Shown: positions 1 through 10,322, numbered from the stretch's first letter. The stretch: DNA of 64,000 bases from Streptomyces griseosporeus (GCF_014656055.1 NZ_BNBR01000004.1:1-64000), one strand, 5' to 3'. Translations and numbers: made by a program. Notes: generated from the letters alone by a model not told the origin.

Positions 1-65
1 TAAGCCTCACAGCGCCGATGGTACTGCAGGGGGGACCCTGTGGGAGAGTAGGACGCCGCCGAACA
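1..65 (+). rRNA. rrf: 5S ribosomal RNA, 3' part (5' end outside window)
   Basis: The first 65 bases read as the 3' half of an actinobacterial 5S rRNA. They contain the CGATGGTACTGC segment, the GGGGACCCTGTGGGAGAGTA helix and loop region and the GGACGCCGCCGAAC 3' end. A full 5S is about 120 nt, so roughly half is missing. It is presumably the last gene of an rrn operon read towards the right. The 3' end is placed at about 65, with a few bases of uncertainty, just before a T-run and terminator hairpin. Confidence 0.88.
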
Positions 66-77
66 ATTTTTCCGGGA

Positions 78-106
78 AACCCCGCACCTTCTGGTGCGGG
101 GTTTTC
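78..106 (+). terminator. Rho-independent terminator of the rRNA operon
   Basis: Stem AACCCCGCACC (78-88), loop TTCT, and stem GGTGCGGGGTT (93-103) followed by TTC. It is a perfect 11-bp GC-rich stem with a short T-run directly after the 5S 3' end. Confidence 0.9.
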
Positions 107-146
107 TGCGTTTCCGTGCAGTTTTCAGGACGTGCAGGGAATGGAA

Positions 147-170
147 TGCGGGCCCTTTCCAGGGCCCGCA
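147..170. terminator. Inverted repeat between rrn and the DUF58 operon
   Basis: Perfect 10-bp arms TGCGGGCCCT (147-156) and AGGGCCCGCA (161-170) with loop TTCC. It lies 5 bases past the stop codon of the minus-strand DUF58 gene and probably terminates that operon. There is no long U-run, as is common in Streptomyces. Confidence 0.7.
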
Positions 171-175
171 TCGCC

Positions 176-1485
176 TCAGAGACGTCCGCCCGCTTTCAGG
201 GCCAGGTAGGCGTCCGCCAGCGCCGGCGCGAGCTCGTCCGGCGTCGCGTCCACGACCGTAACGCCGTGGCGTCGGAGTTGTTCGGCGGTACGGTGGCGTT
301 CCGACTGGGCCTGGGCCGCTGCTGCGGCCTCGTACACCGCGTCCGTCGTACCGCGGGAGCGAGCCATGGCGGCGATGTGCGGGTCGGCGACAGACGCCAC
401 CAAGACCGTGTGCCGCTGGGTGAGTTGGGGGAGGACGGGGAGGATGCCCTCCTGGAACGGGGCCGCGTCGAGGGTCGTGAACAGGACGATCAACGAGCGG
501 CGTGGTGCCGTACGCAGAGCGGTCGCCGTGAGGCCCCGGGCGTCCGTTTCGACGAGTTCCGGTTCGATGGTGGCCATGGCGTTGACCAAGGACGGCAGGA
601 CGTCGCCTGCCGTGCGGCCCTGGACGAGGGCGCGTACGCGGCGGTCGTAGGCGAGCAGGTCGACGCGGTCGCCCGCCCTGGAGGCCAGGGCCGCGAGGAG
701 AAGCGCCGCGTCCATCGCGGCGTCGAGACGCGGGGCGTCGCCCACGCGGCCGGCCGAGGTACGGCCTGTGTCCAGGGCCAGGAGGATGTGCCGGTCCCGT
801 TCCGGGCGCCAGGTGCGTACGGCGACCGAGGACTGGCGGGCGGTCGCGCGCCAGTCGATGGAGCGGGTGTCGTCGCCGGGGACGTATTCGCGCAAGCTGT
901 CGAACTCTGTGCCCTCACCGCGTTGGAGGACGCTCGTGCGGCCGTCCAGTTCTCGCAGGCGGGCCAGTTTCGACGGGAGGTGCTTGCGGCTGGTGAAGGG
1001 CGGGAGGACGCGGACCGTCCAGGGGACGCGGTGGGTGCCCTGGCGGGTGAAGAGACCCAGGGGGCCGTACGAGCGGATGGTGACGCGGTCGGCCCGGTGG
1101 TCGCCGCGTCGGGTGGGGCGCAGGCGGGTGGTGATGCGGCGGCGTTCGCCCGCCGGGACGGTGAGGCGGTGGCGGGAGGCCGCGGTCTCGGTGCCGGGCT
1201 GCCAGCTGCTGGGGGGCCAGGCGTCGCGCACGTGAGCGCGCAGCGGGCGGCGGGAGGGGTTGGTGACGGTGAGCGTGATGTCCGCGGGATCGCCCAGGCG
1301 GACGGAGGTGTCGCCGGAGCGGGTCAGGCCGAGGCGCCGTACGGGTGCCGCGAGGGCGAAGTCGCAGGCGCAGGCTACGGCCAGTGGTGCGTTGACGGCG
1401 AGGATGCCCGCCCAGCCGGGTTCCCAGAGGCCGATGGGAAGGGAGCCGAGTGCCGCGAGGAGCGCGGTGCGTCCGGTGAGTGCCA

Positions 1486-1486
<1 letters not shown>
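176..1486 (-). CDS. DUF58 domain-containing protein (MoxR-associated)
   Basis: 436 residues. Two hydrophobic segments near the N-terminus (TALLAALGSLPIGLW and the following stretch) anchor it in the membrane. The diagnostic DUF58 motif EYVPGDDTRSIDWRATAR lies in the middle, followed by a von Willebrand-A-like half (LLALDTGR...). The start is ATG at 1486, which overlaps the moxR stop by one base (TGATG), implying translational coupling. An in-frame upstream extension to 1648 is shadow sequence inside moxR. DUF58 proteins almost always sit next to a MoxR AAA+ ATPase and are thought to help assemble or activate envelope proteins; the exact client is unknown. This is the last gene of the five-gene operon and ends just before the 147-170 inverted repeat. 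Confidence 0.9.
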
Positions 1487-2474
<988 letters not shown>

Positions 2475-2478
<4 letters not shown>

Positions 2479-3668
2479 GGACGGCGTACCTCTCTTTCGA
2501 GGGCGTCGAGTTGGTCGGCGAGGGTGATGAGGGCCGCGTCGTCGTGCGGCGGCGGGCCGAAGAGGAGGGTGTGCAGGGGCTGTCCGTCACCGTGGAGATG
2601 GGCGGACAGGGCGGGGAGCAGGGCCTCGGGCGCGTGCGCCTGGGTGACGGGGACGCCTACGAGGGGGGCGAGGCGGGTGCGGGTGGTGGAGCGGAGAGCG
2701 GCGGCCGCGCGGTCGCGGGCGTTCGCCTTGCGGTAGAGGCGGGCGCGGCCTTCGACGGTTTCGGAGGCGCGGATCGCCACGGGGAGTTTTTCGGGGACGA
2801 GGGGGCCGAGCCGGCGTGCCCGCCAGAGGGCGGCCAGGGCTACGGCGATGAAGAGTTGCAGGGTTCCCCACAGCCAGCCCGAGGGGAGCAGGTCCAGCAG
2901 GCTCTGCTCGTCGTCGGGGTCGGTGGCGGTGGTGTCGGACAGTGAGGGGAGGTACCAGACCAGATGGGGGCGGGAGCCGAGGAGTTGGAGGGCGAGCGAG
3001 GCGTTGCCCTGCTCGTCGAGGCGTTTGTTGAAGAGGATGTCGGGCGCGCCCAGGACGACGGTGTCGCCGTTCCCGGAGGCCGGCAGGCGCAGGAGGGTGG
3101 CGAGGCGGCGGCTGGGGTAGCACTCGTCGGCGTCGAGGCGGGTGGTGGTGTAGCGGATGCCGCCGGTGTCGGCGGTGCCGGCGCGGCGGGCGGCGGGCAG
3201 GTCGCAGTCCGGGGAGAGGGTGGAGTCGGCGCTGGTGGCGGGGTCCGCGGTGACCCCGGGCGCGAGTGTCTCGACGGAGGTGGTGCCGGGGGCGACGAGG
3301 AGGGTGCGTCCGCCGGACTCCGCGGTGGCCGTGTGGAGTTGCCGTTGCTGACCGGCTGTCAGCAGGTCGGGGACGGCGACGAGGAGGGTGGTGTCCGGGC
3401 CGGCGGCGTTGCGTGCCTCGTCGAGGGTGGTGACCACGCGGGTGTGCACGCCGCGGTCGGCGAGGAGCTGGGCGACGGCGCGGCTGCCGAGGGGGTCGGC
3501 GGAGCGCGGGTCGAGGGTGCCGTGCCGGTCGTTGGAGCGGACGACGGCGATGGCGATCGCCCCGGCCAGCAGCAGCACCAGGGCGAGGGCGATGCCGCGG
3601 GTGCGGGTGAGGACCTGGCGGGCGGTGGGGGAGGCCGAGGTGGACGGGAGCGTGGCCTCGGTCGTCAT
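2475..3668 (-). CDS. DUF4350 domain-containing membrane protein
   Basis: 397 residues. One membrane helix lies near the N-terminus (GIALALVLLLAGAIAIAVV) and another near the C-terminal third (LFIAVALAALWRARR), so the DUF4350 domain between them faces outward or into the envelope. The domain is a Rossmann-like, ligand-binding-type fold (LGSRAVAQLLADRGVHT and TLLVAVPDLLT). The start ATG at 3668 overlaps the upstream stop (ATGA). The longer reading frame to 4097 is only shadow of the next gene. It belongs to the MoxR/DUF58 operon, where DUF4350 and DUF4129 proteins are regular partners; the biochemical role is unknown. Confidence 0.85.
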
Positions 3669-4441
3669 CCGGCGGCTCCCTGGCGGCTGTTGTTGTCGGT
3701 GCTGGGTGCGCTGCTCGCGAGGTGGGGCCTGCTGCGTTCCAGGTCGCGGTCGAGTTCGGCGATGCGGTGGTACGACTGCTCGGACGCTCTGCGTCCGCCG
3801 TACGTGACGTCGTCGAACTCGCGGGCGGCGGCGCGGAGTCGGTCGGTGTGGGCGGGAAGGGTGCGGCCCGCTTCGGCTGCGGCCTCGTCGGCGGTGCGGC
3901 CGGGGCGGGTGTCGAGGAGGGCGCGTTCCTCCAGGGCGCGGACGATGGCGCGCATGCGTTCCTGGAGGGCCTGGTTCCAGTGGCCCTGGGCGGCGTGGGC
4001 CTCGGCGGCCGCGCGGTGGTCGGCGGCGCTGCGCGGGCGGTCGTCGAAGAGCGCGGCGGAGAGGGCGGGTTGGCGGCGCGGGGTGCCGAGGCGCCACCAG
4101 AGGGCGGCCAGGACGGCGATGACGGTCACGATGATGACGACGAGTCCGACGGCCCCGCCGGGTGCGGCGGTGGAGGCGGCGCCGAAGAGTTTGTCGAGCC
4201 AGTCCCAGAAGGCGTTGAGGGCGCGCTCCACCGGGCTGGGGTCGTTCTCGTGGTACATGCCCTTGGACAGTTCGCGCCGGGCCGCCTCCCGGGCGGGGCC
4301 ACGGTCGATGACGACTGGGGGGCCGTCGTCGCCGCGCGCCGACGACAGGATCTCGCCCGCGCGCAGCAGGGACCGTACGGGCGGCCCGGCGGCGGGGGGC
4401 AGTGCCGGTGCCGTGGTGAGGACCTCCCCCGTCAGGCTCAC
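3665..4441 (-). CDS. DUF4129 domain-containing membrane protein
   Basis: 258 residues with a GTG start at 4441, 4 bases after the stop of the preceding membrane-protein gene. The N-terminal third is soluble and Pro/Ala rich. One membrane helix follows (GGAVGLVVIIVTVIAVLAALWW, about residues 94-115). The cytoplasmic C-terminal DUF4129 domain carries GHWNQALQERMRAIVRALEERALLDTRPGRTADE and the ending TYGGRRASEQSYHRIAELD. DUF4129 is typical of MoxR/DUF58 operons and of some transglutaminase-like proteins. There is no catalytic motif; it is likely a structural subunit of the membrane assembly. Confidence 0.85.
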   Translation of the reverse strand: MSLTGEVLTTAPALPPAAGPPVRSLLRAGEILSSARGDDGPPVVIDRGPAREAARRELSKGMYHENDPSPVERALNAFWDWLDKLFGAASTAAPGGAVGLVVIIVTVIAVLAALWWRLGTPRRQPALSAALFDDRPRSAADHRAAAEAHAAQGHWNQALQERMRAIVRALEERALLDTRPGRTADEAAAEAGRTLPAHTDRLRAAAREFDDVTYGGRRASEQSYHRIAELDRDLERSRPHLASSAPSTDNNSRQGAAG

Positions 4442-4445
4442 CGCA

Positions 4446-5753
4446 TCAGCTCCTGGGAGTGGTGGGGGACGTGTTGTAGCCGGGGAGACCGGCGGCGCGG
4501 CCCAGTTCGAGGTCGAGGGCTTCGCGGCGGATGCGCTGGTCGATGTAGAGGAGTACGGTCACGCCGGCCGTGATCGGGAAGGTGATCATGGAGCCGATCA
4601 CCGCGCCGATGCCGCTGATGATCAGGAAGGCCCAGCCGGGGCTGCCGCTGCTGTTGACGAAGCCGGAGATGCCGTCTCCGCTGGAGGCGGCGCCGAGCAG
4701 GGTGAAGGGGACGACGATGATCGCCGCGACGATGTTCGCGATGATCATGGCGAGCAGCTGGATGCCGAAGACCCGCCACCAGGAGCCGCGGACGAGCTTC
4801 ACGGAGCGGCTCATGGACTTGCCGATGCCCTGCTTCTCCAGCATCAGCGCGGGGGAGGCCAGGGAGAAGCGGATCAGCAGCCACAGGGCGACGACGCCGG
4901 CGCCGAGGCCGCCGAGGACGATGAGGCCGGCTCCCGCCTCGACCTGGCCCGAGACCGCCAGGAGGATGCCGGGGAGGGCCCCGAGGGCGCCGAGGCCCAC
5001 GGCGATGAGGAGCAGCAGGAAGATCAGGCCGAAGAGTCGCGGCAGCTGGGGGCGGGCCTCCTGCCAGGCCTCGCGGGCCGTGACGGACCGGCCGAGGACG
5101 GCGCGGCTGGTGACCGTGGTGAGCAGGGCGGTCGCGATGACCATGCCGATCATCTGGATCAGGGAGACGACCGCGCTGTCGAGCATGACGTCGCCCATGG
5201 CGCGGGTGATCTCGCTGAGGGTGGCGCTGGGGTCGTCGAGGGCGTCGGTGCTCGCCCTGTCATTGAGGACGAGGCCGCGCAGAAGCACCGTGACGACCTC
5301 GATGACGACGGCGACGGTCAGGGAGATGCCGAGCACGGTGCGCCAGTGGGTGCGCATCGTGGACACCGCGCCGTCGAGGATCTCGCCCACGCCGAGCGGG
5401 CGCAGCGGGATCACGCCGGGCTTGGCGGCGGGCGGGGGACCGCCCCAGCCGGCGCCCCAGGCGCCGTAACCGGCGGGGCCGGGGCCGCCGTAGCCGCCGG
5501 GGTGCTGAGGGGCGCCCCAGCCGGGGCCGGGCGGCGGGGGCGGCGGGGTCTGGCCGGGCTGCTGCGGGGCGCCGGTGGGCGCGGACCACTGTCCGGGCGG
5601 CGGCTGAACGGGGGACCATTTCGCGGCGGGGCCGTGCGGGTTCTGGTCCGGCTGGTCCGCGGGCTGTGCCTGGTCGGCAGGCGGGTGGCCGCCGGGCTGC
5701 GGCCCGTCGGAGGGGGCGGATCCGGGCGACGCCCAGCCCGGAGTGTCGTTCAT
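4446..5753 (-). CDS. Proline-rich multi-pass membrane protein (GDPD-type membrane domain)
   Basis: 435 residues. About 110 N-terminal residues are a Pro/Gly/Gln-rich cytoplasmic tail. After this comes PLGVGEILDGAVSTMRTHWRT, the usual entry to the glycerophosphoryl-diester-phosphodiesterase membrane-type domain, and then about six hydrophobic helices. There is no GDPD catalytic domain, so phosphodiesterase activity should not be inferred from the family name. It is the first gene of the minus-strand MoxR operon; the start ATG is at 5753 and the promoter must lie in the 140-bp divergent gap shared with mtnA. Confidence 0.8.
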   Translation of the reverse strand: MNDTPGWASPGSAPSDGPQPGGHPPADQAQPADQPDQNPHGPAAKWSPVQPPPGQWSAPTGAPQQPGQTPPPPPPGPGWGAPQHPGGYGGPGPAGYGAWGAGWGGPPPAAKPGVIPLRPLGVGEILDGAVSTMRTHWRTVLGISLTVAVVIEVVTVLLRGLVLNDRASTDALDDPSATLSEITRAMGDVMLDSAVVSLIQMIGMVIATALLTTVTSRAVLGRSVTAREAWQEARPQLPRLFGLIFLLLLIAVGLGALGALPGILLAVSGQVEAGAGLIVLGGLGAGVVALWLLIRFSLASPALMLEKQGIGKSMSRSVKLVRGSWWRVFGIQLLAMIIANIVAAIIVVPFTLLGAASSGDGISGFVNSSGSPGWAFLIISGIGAVIGSMITFPITAGVTVLLYIDQRIRREALDLELGRAAGLPGYNTSPTTPRS

Positions 5754-5893
5754 CGTCGCTCCTTCACGGTGCCCGTCCGCGGTCGCGGCGGCAGGTTGGC
5801 AGCCATCGTGCCATGGGGTGGTTCTCGGGGTACCGGCCGAGGTCGGGGCTGTACACCTTCAATTGTCCGCCGGATAAGGGGCAGACTGACGGC

Positions 5894-7036
5894 ATGGCTG
5901 ATCAGTACGCGCAATCCGGCGAGGACAAGCAGCCCACCGGGATCCCCGCGATTCGATGGGAGGAGCCACCCGAAGGACCCGTTGTGGTCCTGCTCGATCA
6001 GACGAGGCTGCCCGCCGAGGAGGTGGAGCTGGTCTGTACGGACGCGTCCGCGCTGGTGGAGGCGATCGGTTCGCTCGCCGTGCGCGGGGCGCCGCTGCTG
6101 GGCATCGCGGGGGCGTACGGCGTCGCGCTCGCCGCCGCGCGCGGCTTCGACGTGGACGAGGCCGCGACCGCGCTGGCCGGTGCCCGGCCCACCGCGGTGA
6201 ACCTGTCCGTCGGGGTGCGCCGGGCGCAGGAGGCGCACCGGGCCGCGCTGGCCGGGGGCGGCTCTCCCGGCCAGGCGGCGCAGGCGGCGCTCGCGGCGGC
6301 GCGGACGCTGCACCGGGAGGACGCCGAGGCCAGTGCGCGGATGGCGGAGCACGGGCTGCGGCTGCTGGAGGAGCTGCTGCCGGGCGGCGGGCACCGCATC
6401 CTCACGCACTGCAATACCGGGGCGCTGGTGTCGGGTGGTGAGGGCACGGCGCTCGCGGTGGCGCTGGCTGCGCACCGGGCGGGGCAGCTGCGGCGGCTGT
6501 GGGTGGACGAGACACGTCCGCTGCTGCAGGGTGCCCGGCTGACGGCGTGGGAGGCGGCTCGGCACGGCATGGCGTACTCGCTGCTCACCGACAACGCGGC
6601 GGGGTCGCTGTTCGCGGCCGGTGAGGTGGACGCGGTGCTGATCGGGGCCGATCGCATCGCGGCCGACGGGTCGGTGGCGAACAAGGTCGGCAGCTATCCG
6701 CTGGCGGTGCTGGCGCGCTACCACCATGTGCCGTTCATCGTGGTGGCGCCGGCGACGACGGTCGACCTGGACACGCCGGACGGGGCGTCCATCGAGGTCG
6801 AGCAGCGGCCGGGGTACGAGGTGACGGAGATCAGCGCGCCGCAGGCCCCGGTGACGGGGGCCGGCGGGGGCATCCCGGTGGCGCCGCTGGGCGCGCAGGC
6901 CTACAACCCGGCGTTCGACGTGACGCCGCCGGAGCTGGTGACGGCGATCGTCACCGAGGGCGGTACTGCGTCGCCGGTGACGGCCGAGTCCCTCGCGGAG
7001 CTGTGCGCCCGCTCGCGGCAGGAGGCGCTGGGCTAG
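5894..7036 (+). CDS. mtnA: S-methyl-5-thioribose-1-phosphate isomerase
   Basis: 380 residues. It belongs to the eIF2B-alpha-like aldose/ketose isomerase family, which converts methylthioribose-1-phosphate to methylthioribulose-1-phosphate in the methionine salvage pathway. Family signatures are the N-terminal SLAVRGAPLLGIAGAYG, the catalytic-cysteine motif THCNTGALV (Cys173) and the catalytic-aspartate motif GADRIAADGSVANK (Asp253). Length is normal for bacterial MtnA. The ATG at 5894 is chosen because homology begins soon after it; upstream sequence is intergenic. It stands alone, divergent from the MoxR operon and ahead of mtrA, with a strong hairpin after its stop. Confidence 0.95.
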   Translation: MADQYAQSGEDKQPTGIPAIRWEEPPEGPVVVLLDQTRLPAEEVELVCTDASALVEAIGSLAVRGAPLLGIAGAYGVALAAARGFDVDEAATALAGARPTAVNLSVGVRRAQEAHRAALAGGGSPGQAAQAALAAARTLHREDAEASARMAEHGLRLLEELLPGGGHRILTHCNTGALVSGGEGTALAVALAAHRAGQLRRLWVDETRPLLQGARLTAWEAARHGMAYSLLTDNAAGSLFAAGEVDAVLIGADRIAADGSVANKVGSYPLAVLARYHHVPFIVVAPATTVDLDTPDGASIEVEQRPGYEVTEISAPQAPVTGAGGGIPVAPLGAQAYNPAFDVTPPELVTAIVTEGGTASPVTAESLAELCARSRQEALG

Positions 7037-7052
7037 CGCGGCGGTCCGTGTT

Positions 7053-7089
7053 CTCCCGCACGCCGCGCGTGGGCGCGGGCGTGCGGGAG
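7053..7089 (+). terminator. mtnA terminator hairpin
   Basis: Perfect 12-bp arms CTCCCGCACGCC (7053-7064) and GGCGTGCGGGAG (7078-7089) with a 13-nt loop. The hairpin begins 16 bases after the mtnA stop. No U-run follows. Confidence 0.75.
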
Positions 7090-7298
7090 GCGTGTGTGCC
7101 GTTCGTGCGTGTGCCGTTCGTGCGGGTGTCGTTCGGGGCGGCGGTCCCTGGGGCGGAGTCTCCGAGGTCGGCCGCTGCCGCTTCTTGCGCGCGCGCACGG
7201 CGACGGCTGAGATCATCGAGGGGCCACAGGCCGCCTCGCGGCGTCATCCCCGCACCCGGTGGGGACATCGGCACGGCACCGGGAGACGAGGGCAGACA

Positions 7299-7345
7299 GT
7301 GACGGCTCGGTACGACTATCGTCACAGGCCAGTGAGCTGCCTCAC
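7299..7345 (+). promoter_or_regulatory. Candidate mtrA regulatory region
   Basis: Two inverted repeats sit 30-80 bases upstream of mtrA: GTGACG (7299-7304) with CGTCAC (7320-7325), and GTGAG (7332-7336) with CTCAC (7341-7345). Their position suggests control of the mtrAB-lpqB operon, possibly autoregulation. The binding protein is not identified from the sequence. Confidence 0.35.
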
Positions 7346-7375
7346 CACGCCGACAGACACTGTTACGAGAATGGG

Positions 7376-8065
7376 ATGATGTCGTTTATGAAGGGACGAG
7401 TCCTTGTCGTCGACGACGACACCGCACTGGCCGAGATGCTCGGCATCGTGCTGCGTGGTGAAGGTTTCGAGCCGTCTTTCGTGGCCGACGGCGACAAGGC
7501 GCTGGCTGCATTCCGTGAGGCCAAGCCCGATCTGGTGTTGCTGGACCTGATGCTGCCCGGCCGGGACGGCATCGAGGTGTGCCGCCTGATCAGGGCCGAG
7601 TCCGGGGTGCCGATCGTGATGCTCACGGCGAAGAGCGACACCGTCGACGTCGTGGTCGGCCTCGAGTCGGGGGCGGACGACTACATCGTCAAGCCGTTCA
7701 AGCCGAAGGAGCTCGTCGCGCGGATCAGGGCGCGGCTCAGGAGGTCGGAGGAGCCGGCTCCGGAGCAGCTGGCCATCGGTGACCTGGTCATCGACGTGGC
7801 CGGGCACTCCGTGAAGCGGGACGGGCAGTCGATCGCGCTGACCCCGCTGGAGTTCGATCTGCTGGTCGCGCTGGCCCGCAAGCCCTGGCAGGTGTTCACC
7901 CGTGAGGTGCTCCTGGAGCAGGTGTGGGGCTACCGGCACGCGGCGGACACGCGGCTGGTCAACGTGCATGTGCAGCGGCTGCGCTCCAAGGTCGAGAAGG
8001 ACCCGGAGCGGCCGGAGATCGTGGTGACCGTCCGTGGTGTCGGTTACAAGGCCGGGCCGAGCTGA
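7376..8065 (+). CDS. mtrA: Two-component response regulator MtrA
   Basis: 229 residues from the ATG at 7376; ATGs at 7379 and 7388 (MKGRVLVVDDD) are also possible, and the last has a GGGATG stretch upstream at fair spacing. The receiver domain has the acidic pocket VVDDD, phospho-acceptor Asp57 (VLLDLMLPG), Thr in MLTAKS and Lys in IVKPF. The C-terminal OmpR/PhoB winged helix ends in RGVGYKAGPS. MtrA is the essential-to-important actinobacterial regulator of cell-wall, division and developmental genes, paired with MtrB. It is followed by mtrB after one base and by lpqB, an arrangement conserved from Mycobacterium to Streptomyces. Confidence 0.97.
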   Translation: MMSFMKGRVLVVDDDTALAEMLGIVLRGEGFEPSFVADGDKALAAFREAKPDLVLLDLMLPGRDGIEVCRLIRAESGVPIVMLTAKSDTVDVVVGLESGADDYIVKPFKPKELVARIRARLRRSEEPAPEQLAIGDLVIDVAGHSVKRDGQSIALTPLEFDLLVALARKPWQVFTREVLLEQVWGYRHAADTRLVNVHVQRLRSKVEKDPERPEIVVTVRGVGYKAGPS

Positions 8066-8066
8066 C

Positions 8067-10322
8067 ATGTCCGGGGACAGTGCCGCTTCGGCGCCCGGCC
8101 GGTCCGGGGCCGGTGCCGGGCGGCCTGTCGGCCGGAAGGCGGCGGGTTCGCGCTGGGGACGCCTGCTGGAGGACGGGCTGCTGCAGGGCGGCGTCCAGGG
8201 CAGCCCGGTCGTCCGCCTGTTCATGCGGTGGGTACGCCGTCCGCTGCTGCCGGTGATACGGCTGTGGCGGCGCAACATCCAGCTCAAGGTCGTCGCCACC
8301 ACGCTGCTCATGTCACTGGGCGTGGTGCTGCTGCTGGGCTTCGTGGTGATCGGGCAGGTCCGCAACGGGCTGCTGGACGCCAAGGTGAAGGCCTCGCAGA
8401 GCCAGGCCACGGGCGGGTTCGCGGTGGCCAAGCAGAAGGCCGACGAGGCCGCGGCCGGCACCGACGACGACGCCTCCGGGGTGGACGGGCGGCCCGCGCC
8501 GAACGTCATCGAGTGGATGAGCAATCTGGTGCTGTCGCTGTCCAGCGGCGGTCAGGGTGCCTTCGACGTGGTGACCCTGCCCGCGGGCGAGGACAGCGCG
8601 GGCGGCCGCGGTCCGCGTGCCTCCGGCTTCGTCGTCCCCTCCGCCAGCGTGCCCGAGGATCTGCGTGAGCGGGTCGACTCCGGTACGACGGCGGCCCAGA
8701 GCTACACACGGATCGTCTACTACAACGGCAAGGAGTCCCAGCCGGGACTGGTCATCGGCAAGAAGGTCAACGACCCCAACGGCAACCCGTACCAGCTGTA
8801 CTACCTCTTCCCGCTCACGCAGGAGGAGAAGTCCCTCAGCCTGGTCAAGGGCACGCTGGCCACCGCCGGGCTCTTCGTCGTCGTACTCCTCGGGGCCATC
8901 GCGTGGCTGGTGGTGCGGCAGGTCGTCACGCCGGTGCGGATGGCGGCGGGGATCGCGGAGCGGCTGTCGGCCGGGCGGCTGCAGGAACGGATGAAGGTCA
9001 CCGGCGAGGACGACATCGCGCGGCTGGGCGAGGCGTTCAACAAGATGGCGCAGAACCTCCAGCTGAAGATCAACCAGCTGGAGGACCTGTCGCGGATGCA
9101 GCGGCGGTTCGTGTCCGATGTGTCGCACGAGCTGCGTACGCCGCTGACGACCGTGCGGATGGCGGCGGACGTCATCCATGAGGCGCGGGAGGACTTCGAC
9201 CCGGTGACCGCGCGGTCGGCGGAGCTGCTGGCCGATCAGCTGGACCGGTTCGAGTCGCTGCTCGCGGACCTGCTGGAGATCAGCCGGTTCGACGCGGGCG
9301 CGGCGGCGCTGGAGGCGGAGCCGATCGACCTCAGGGACGTCGTGCGGCGTGTGGTCAGCGGGGCCGAGCCGCTCGCCGAGCGCAAGGGCACGCGGATACG
9401 GGTCGTCGGCGACCAGCAGCCCGTCATCGCCGAGGCCGACGCCCGGCGGGTCGAGCGCATTCTGCGCAACCTCGTCGTCAACGCCGTCGAGCACGGCGAG
9501 GGCAAGGACGTGATAGTCAAGCTCGCCGCGGCGGGCGGCGCGGTCGCGGTCGCGGTGCGCGACTACGGCGTCGGGCTCAAGCCGGGCGAGGCGACACGCG
9601 TGTTCAGCCGGTTCTGGCGGGCCGACCCGGCACGCGCGCGTACCACGGGCGGTACCGGCCTCGGGCTGTCCATCGCGCTGGAGGACGCGCGGCTGCACGG
9701 CGGCTGGCTGCAGGCGTGGGGCGAGCCCGGTGGTGGCTCGCAGTTCCGGCTGACGCTGCCCAGGACCGCCGACGAGCCGCTGCGGGGCTCGCCGATACCG
9801 CTGGAACCGAAGGACTCGCGGCGCAACCGCGGGCTCGACGACGCAGGTCTGCCGCGCGGCGAGAAGACCGCCACCGTGCCGGCCCAGCCGAACGGGGACA
9901 AGGGCACGCCGCTCGCGTCGCGTTCGGCGATACCGCCCCGGCTGTCGGCCGTGCCGCCGACGGCCGATCCGACGGCGCTGCCCGGCAACGGCGCGCGTGT
10001 CGTGCCGCGGCCGGGCGGCGGGACGCTGCGACCGGACGGGGCGGGGCGTCGGGAGAGGGGGCCTGCGGGGCCTGGCGGGTCGGCGGGGGCCGCGAGGGCG
10101 GGTGACCCGGGCGGTTCCGGTTCCGGCACGGGCCGGGCCGATCGTCCGGAGGCAGGGCGCGCGGATCACGAGGAACGTACAGGGCGGCCCCAGCGGTCTG
10201 AGCAGTCCGAGCCGTCCGCGCGGTTCGGTGGAGCGGCAGGGGCCGAGGGCGCCGGTGGTGGCCGGGGCTCCGCCGGGGCTCAGCAGTCCGATCATCAAGG
10301 GGAGGCGTTCCGTGGGCGGTGA
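8067..10322 (+). CDS. mtrB: Sensor histidine kinase MtrB
   Basis: 751 residues. It has a long basic cytoplasmic N-terminus, a membrane helix at about 75-97, an extracytoplasmic sensor of about 160 residues, a second helix at about 262-283 and a HAMP segment. HisKA follows with FVSDVSHELRTPL (His354), then HATPase_c with NLVVNAVEHGEG, DYGVGLKPGE and GGTGLGLSIA. After the kinase core there is an unusual tail of about 165 residues, rich in Pro, Gly, Arg and Ala, with no recognisable fold. The ATG at 8067 is one base after the mtrA stop. The end overlaps lpqB by 11 bases. MtrB phosphorylates MtrA; LpqB is known to modulate MtrB in actinobacteria. Confidence 0.96.
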   Translation: MSGDSAASAPGRSGAGAGRPVGRKAAGSRWGRLLEDGLLQGGVQGSPVVRLFMRWVRRPLLPVIRLWRRNIQLKVVATTLLMSLGVVLLLGFVVIGQVRNGLLDAKVKASQSQATGGFAVAKQKADEAAAGTDDDASGVDGRPAPNVIEWMSNLVLSLSSGGQGAFDVVTLPAGEDSAGGRGPRASGFVVPSASVPEDLRERVDSGTTAAQSYTRIVYYNGKESQPGLVIGKKVNDPNGNPYQLYYLFPLTQEEKSLSLVKGTLATAGLFVVVLLGAIAWLVVRQVVTPVRMAAGIAERLSAGRLQERMKVTGEDDIARLGEAFNKMAQNLQLKINQLEDLSRMQRRFVSDVSHELRTPLTTVRMAADVIHEAREDFDPVTARSAELLADQLDRFESLLADLLEISRFDAGAAALEAEPIDLRDVVRRVVSGAEPLAERKGTRIRVVGDQQPVIAEADARRVERILRNLVVNAVEHGEGKDVIVKLAAAGGAVAVAVRDYGVGLKPGEATRVFSRFWRADPARARTTGGTGLGLSIALEDARLHGGWLQAWGEPGGGSQFRLTLPRTADEPLRGSPIPLEPKDSRRNRGLDDAGLPRGEKTATVPAQPNGDKGTPLASRSAIPPRLSAVPPTADPTALPGNGARVVPRPGGGTLRPDGAGRRERGPAGPGGSAGAARAGDPGGSGSGTGRADRPEAGRADHEERTGRPQRSEQSEPSARFGGAAGAEGAGGGRGSAGAQQSDHQGEAFRGR

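Larger units (their letters stand above)
7037..7375. other. Intergenic region between mtnA and mtrA
   Basis: This 339-bp stretch has no convincing gene. It holds the mtnA terminator (7053-7089), a short direct repeat of GTGTGCCGTTCGTGC near 7093-7125, and inverted repeats close to mtrA that may be regulatory. Confidence 0.6.

Noticed and set aside
2964..6200. A very long plus-strand open frame opposite the DUF4350/DUF4129/membrane genes.
   Set aside because: It has no family similarity, is low-complexity Gly/Ala/Glu, and is explained as the antisense shadow of the real minus-strand operon in high-GC DNA.
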